Shown here: positions 60,123 to 64,000 of the stretch, in pieces | Layout of the letters: each line of letters starts with the position of its first letter | Numbering within the stretch: position 1 is the first letter of the stretch | Origin: Rebecca billardiae RCC1528 | Lineage: Eukaryota > Haptophyta | Direction: 5' to 3' | DNA length: 64,000 nt | Assembly: GCA_965240325.2 (NCBI GenBank) | Contig: OZ251222.1 | Span: 2,046,001-2,110,000, forward strand | The notes under the pieces: generated by a model | What the model was told of the DNA's origin: nothing | Database searches by the model: none | What the model saw: only the letters and a program-made list of their open reading frames with translations | Translations under genes and position numbers: made by a program

Positions 60123-62393
60123 TCAGCGCGGGCTGCGGATGATCTGATCGTGCAGATGGTGGGGCACGACCACCTTGAAGCCATCGTCGAGGCGGACGAC
60201 GGTGAAGAACTCCTGCGCGCCGAGGTCTGCGTACCTCGGCGCGCCGAGGTCCATCACCGTGCCCAGCTCCCACCTGCCGTCCGATCCGCGGCAGCACTCG
60301 ACGCGCGCGCCAGCGGCAAAGCGGGGATGGCCACCGCCGTGCGAGGGTCCGCTGCCCGCGGCCGCGAGCTTGGGCGTGCAGCGGAACTTGTGCCCGCCGT
60401 GCTTCCAGTCACTGCGCTGGCAGTCCCTGGAGCAGTACGCGGTGCTCTGGCAGGCGCTGCACTTGAACGTCGCCACGCGCTCGGCGCAGCGCGCGCAATG
60501 CTTCGCCGGCGTGATTGCGCCATCGCCCCGTGCCTCGTCACGCGGCACCGTCCTGCACACGCGCGCACAGTCGGCGTCCGCGCACATGAGCGCGTGGCAC
60601 GCAGCGTGCTCGGCGCGGCAGCACGGGCCAAACTCAGCACCCGCGTCGACGAGGGCGTTGATCACGGCTTGCTTCACCACCACGCCATCGGCATCCGGCG
60701 CAGCGGCCATGCACAACGCGCGCTTGCCCCGCGCGTCGGCGAGCACGAGCGCGGCACGCACGCCATCGGCACCGTGCATCTTGCGAAGCGCGTCGAGCAG
60801 CTGGCGCACCACGCGCGGTGCGCAGCCGTGTGCGCACGCGAGCGCAAGCGGGTGCCGCCCGTGCCGATCGGGTACAGCTGGGTCGGCACCCGCCGCGAGG
60901 AGGAGCGCGATCATCTCGGCGCTGCCATTGATGCATGCGAGGTGCAGCGCTGTGCGGCCGCACTTCGGCTCAACGCGCAACGCCCACGCGAGCCGCACAC
61001 CTCCGCCCTCACCGCTGCCCGCCGCCTCCCACTCCTCTGCTGCGGCGAAGTCCGCGCTGCTGACGAACTTGTCGCGCTCGAGCTCGTCTTCTGCGCGCGC
61101 GTGCCCCTCGTGATACGGCTGGGCGTCCAAATCCACCTCATCGCCCGAAGAGCCAGCACGACGCCCTGGGCGCGGAGCAACCGCTAGCATGTCGAAAGCG
61201 TCGCTGCCGCGTGCATTTGGTAGGCGTCGCAGGTGAGCATGGCCCTCCTCCAGCAGCCACTGCACAAACTTGGTGGCGCCGAGTGCGACCGCCTCGCACA
61301 GCAGATGAATTGCGTCCTGCACGCGCTCGTGGCCTCCGCGCACGATCGCGCGCGCCGCCGCTTGGTCACGGTGGCGGAGGGCGATGGTGGCGGGCGTGAT
61401 GCGCCTGCAGAGGGCATCCGCGCGCGCGCCACACGGGCACGCGAGCGCGTCGCACTCGTAGCTCGGCTCGCGCGGGCATGGCAGCGAAATGAGGTCGAGC
61501 GCGCCTGGGTGCGCGGCTATCAGGTCCTCCTTCTGCAACCGGCAGCGCAGCTCGAGTTCGATCGCCCCTAGCTCGCTGCCCGGCGGCTCGCCGCCGAAGA
61601 CGGCGGCGACGGCGGCAGGTCGCGAATCGATCTGAGCAAGGTTGGCGCACAGCCGCAGGAGCTCCGCGCGCTCCGCCTCGGGCTCGGCGCGCAGGCTGAA
61701 GCGCACGAGCTCCTTGAGCCACAGGCGCGAGGCTTCGTCCTCGTCCTCGTCCTCATCATCATCGTTCTCTGCGGAGACCCCCTCGGCGCGCACCTCGGCG
61801 CGCTGCTGCGGCATGCACGGCCGCTCGAGCATCAGCGCCTCGCGTCGCACTCGAATGGGACGACTGAGCGTGCGCTCCCACGTGCACCAGAGGGTGGCCG
61901 GGCCGCGCCCGTCGAGAGAACGCAACCAGCAGGTGGTCGTCGACGCCTCGTACTTCAACACGCACCCGCGCGTATAGGGCCTGCGAGCGCTTACGAAAAG
62001 AGACCCCTGATCCGGCATGACTGTGGCCTCGCGGCCGACGACTTGCTGTTGCACGCGCTCGGCGCCACGGCCGCCGCCGAGCAGCACTCCTGGCCCGTAC
62101 CCGAAGTCGAGGCAGGCGAGGGGCGCTCCCATAGCAAAGCGGCCACACTCGGAGAACACGTTGAGATGCGGCGGCACCTCGCGCACCACGAGCCTGTCGC
62201 TACTCGGGTCATGCCCGAGCACGAGCACGCGCAGGCCGTTCAGCTCGGGCCGCGCTGACAGGCCGCGCAGACGCGCAAATCGGCCGATAGGGTGCACCAT
62301 GCGCGCGGGCTGGCACGCGCTGATGGTGAGCGCATCCATGTGGCGATGGCCCGCGGGGGCGCGCGTGTCGTGCGCATCGAGCGACGGAAGCAT
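60123..62393 (-). CDS. Ankyrin-repeat / MYND zinc-finger protein
   Basis: 756 aa, single exon. Ankyrin repeats lie at about residues 400-540 (clearest: CGRTALHLACINGSAEMIAL and AGADPAVPDRHGRHPLALAC). A MYND zinc finger at 633-672 has the expected Cys/His order: CARCAERVATFKC, CQSTAYCSRDCQ, DWKHGGHKFRC. The N-terminal 400 residues include an acidic run (NDDDEDEDEDEAS) and no recognised domain. MYND fingers bind proline-rich partners, so a scaffold role in transcription or signalling is plausible. A short C-terminal segment (RFAAGARVECCRG... FFTVVRLDDGFKVVV) may be a small beta-barrel. The family is common in algae. Confidence 0.87.
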   Translation of the reverse strand: MLPSLDAHDTRAPAGHRHMDALTISACQPARMVHPIGRFARLRGLSARPELNGLRVLVLGHDPSSDRLVVREVPPHLNVFSECGRFAMGAPLACLDFGYGPGVLLGGGRGAERVQQQVVGREATVMPDQGSLFVSARRPYTRGCVLKYEASTTTCWLRSLDGRGPATLWCTWERTLSRPIRVRREALMLERPCMPQQRAEVRAEGVSAENDDDEDEDEDEASRLWLKELVRFSLRAEPEAERAELLRLCANLAQIDSRPAAVAAVFGGEPPGSELGAIELELRCRLQKEDLIAAHPGALDLISLPCPREPSYECDALACPCGARADALCRRITPATIALRHRDQAAARAIVRGGHERVQDAIHLLCEAVALGATKFVQWLLEEGHAHLRRLPNARGSDAFDMLAVAPRPGRRAGSSGDEVDLDAQPYHEGHARAEDELERDKFVSSADFAAAEEWEAAGSGEGGGVRLAWALRVEPKCGRTALHLACINGSAEMIALLLAAGADPAVPDRHGRHPLALACAHGCAPRVVRQLLDALRKMHGADGVRAALVLADARGKRALCMAAAPDADGVVVKQAVINALVDAGAEFGPCCRAEHAACHALMCADADCARVCRTVPRDEARGDGAITPAKHCARCAERVATFKCSACQSTAYCSRDCQRSDWKHGGHKFRCTPKLAAAGSGPSHGGGHPRFAAGARVECCRGSDGRWELGTVMDLGAPRYADLGAQEFFTVVRLDDGFKVVVPHHLHDQIIRSPR

Positions 62394-63480
62394 AGATCTC
62401 GTCGGCGGTAGAAAGCAGGGCGAGGTGGCGAGGGGTGCGGGCGCAAATGGGGGGTGGCGGGCTCTTCGGCGGGAATCTAATTAGTGATGGGTGTTCGATG
62501 GGCTGTGAGGCGAAGCGAGGCAATTTTGGGCCTCATAGTTAGCTACCCAGGCAATCAAGCTCGACGAATGAGCGCGCGGCTGATGGTAAGACAACATGCA
62601 TCACCGACTACACAACATGCACACGATACTATGCGTGATACGACCGCCAGCAACTACAGTATTTACTCACTGACTGGGTACCCCGCGTTACAACGGCCTG
62701 CTCGAGAGCTGTGTGCTAGGCGCCCGCGGGCATGAGACTAGGCAGCGGCCGTTACGGGCTGCCTACTGGGCAAATACTCAATTAGCCCGCATACCGAACT
62801 GTGCGCACGACACTCGGTCGATCGCGTTATTTAACGCCGTTGCTGGCATCGTCCTCGTCAAGGTCAGGCCGAGTGGCCTGACAGCTTACTGCTTACTACT
62901 GGACTTAAACTGGTCAATAGACAATACATCACAGTACACGTACAGCCAGACAGTACGTAGACACTCGACAGTCATCACAGTACCATTGGCGCACACGGCA
63001 TAGCTTGAGCTGGCTCGGACGCACCGGGGATGACCCGCATGCGGCATGACGGTCGCGCCCGGCCGGCTCAGAGTCAGACCAGACGTTAAGCTACTGCTAC
63101 TACGAGGCCTGAGTTAATATACTGACCGGATCACGTTAAGCTGCATGCTACAGTACCGACTACGATGGCGCCAATGAGTGAGCCACGGACCCTAGTAACT
63201 ACGGTCGGCACAGCGAAGCAGACGCGACGAGCCCGATCGAAGTCAACTGACCGCACATGGCACATGGGGCCCGCGCGGCAGGGCGGCGGGCGCCGGCGCC
63301 CGGACCCTGTGGCCTGTGTAACTGCTCGTCAATTACGGCAATAATCGATCATTCAATCGTGACTCGGTGGACTGCAATCGCGTCGATAATAATCATCATC
63401 ATGCATGCGCGCGAATATGCTCCGATGGCGGTGAGATTGCTCGTGATCGAGTCGTGCACGACTGAGACCGAAGGCGATCG
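62394..63480. other. Gene-free region, nothing recognised
   Basis: 1.09 kb of moderate GC between the ankyrin-MYND start codon and the 3' end of the IBR gene, with many short CAGT/TACT phrases. No gene or clear repeat was seen. Confidence 0.4.
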
Positions 63481-63893
63481 TCATAATGATGCCAGCTCGT
63501 TCACCGGCGCGCTGTGGCGGTGGTGGGCTGGCATCGCCGCCACATTGCCTGCGGTCCCGCTGTGACCATCTGCCACCGCGCAGCCGCTGACACTGATAGC
63601 GGCGTCATCGACCGCATCAAAGTAGGTCGCGCTGTCAACCCGCCTGGGCTGCGCCTCATCACCGGCGGGCGCAGCCTCCGCGGCCTCGGCGCTGACAGGG
63701 ACGGGGCCCACCTCGGGCGCCTCGCAGCCACCTGCTTGGCATTCACTGCTCGTCTGACCGCACGTGTAGCAGAAGCCCGTGCCACACCTGCACGTGATCG
63801 TATCGCACCCGCCATTCTTCTCGACGGGCGTGGTGCACGTCGGGCAAGGCTTGGTGTTCCGCTGCGCCCACTCGTGGAACAAGCCCTCGCTGT
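63481..63893 (-). CDS. 3' exon of an IBR/RING2-containing (RBR) E3 ligase, partial
   Basis: Only the last exon is in the window; the gene continues beyond 64000. The exon begins after a splice acceptor ...GCACGCGCAG (phase 1). It encodes WAQRNTKPCPTCTTPVEKNG, then GCDTITCRCGTGFCYTCGQ. That is the TKxCPxCxxxIEKxxGC...CxCGxxFCYxCG pattern of IBR/RING2 zinc fingers. RBR ligases form a thioester on a RING2 Cys before ubiquitin transfer. The remaining ~75 residues are acidic and Ala-rich without a domain. Whether this finger is the IBR or the RING2 cannot be settled without the 5' part. Confidence 0.75.
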
Positions 63894-64000
63894 CTGCGCG
63901 TGCGCACCCGCGCCACGATGGGAGCGGGAGGTCAGCCGAAGTTGGGGAGGGGTGTACTAGTAGCACGCCGCAGGGGACGGCTGGGCGACGCAGTGTGACG

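Overview
The window reads as nuclear DNA of a GC-rich unicellular alga or protist. Genes are dense and on both strands. Ten introns in six genes can be placed by reading frame; nine start GTGCG and nine end CGCAG. Several proteins carry N-terminal targeting sequences that would suit secondary plastids or mitochondria. There is a 15-unit EsV-1-7 zinc-binding repeat protein, two ShKT-prolyl 4-hydroxylases and a secreted sulfotransferase. A haptophyte (Emiliania-like) is my best guess and a GC-rich stramenopile alga the main alternative; the sequence alone does not settle it. No rRNA, CRISPR array, operon or bacterial-type signal was seen.

Left third (0-33.6 kb): a membrane-anchored papain-like protease with a PSI-like module; a small acidic nuclear protein; the EsV-1-7 array (minus); a nest of foldback/MITE-like elements at about 5.9-8.7 kb; a low-GC island at 8.8-9.4 kb; a three-exon protein kinase (minus); a tandem AAA ATPase; a peroxiredoxin head-to-head with a CinA/nucleotidyltransferase fusion; a long (TA)n tract; a giant ARM-repeat/BTB protein (minus) head-to-head with a divergent HECT-type E3; two tandem ShKT-prolyl 4-hydroxylase genes; and APC4 (minus).

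Middle (33.6-47.5 kb): a 90-aa membrane protein and a 240-aa unknown protein sit head-to-head. A 909-bp element built from GTACCAA repeats, with a perfect 10-bp target duplication, lies between them. Then come a J-domain/dynamin-GTPase fusion, microsatellite-rich DNA, VPS51 (minus, three exons) head-to-head with COA5/PET191, and gene-poor repeats.

Right third (47.5-64 kb): a cationic amino-acid transporter, an FHA-TDP1 DNA-repair enzyme with a 585-residue extension (head-to-head with a sulfotransferase), a patatin phospholipase head-to-head with a GNAT acetyltransferase, dispersed repeats, an ankyrin-MYND protein, and the 3' exon of an IBR/RING2 ubiquitin ligase cut by the window edge.

The genes are mostly unrelated housekeeping and signalling functions. 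The recurring themes are compact bidirectional promoters (53-309 bp between start codons), four ubiquitin-linked proteins (BTB adaptor, HECT, APC4, RBR), and repeats that expand both inside genes (EsV-1-7, ARM) and between them.
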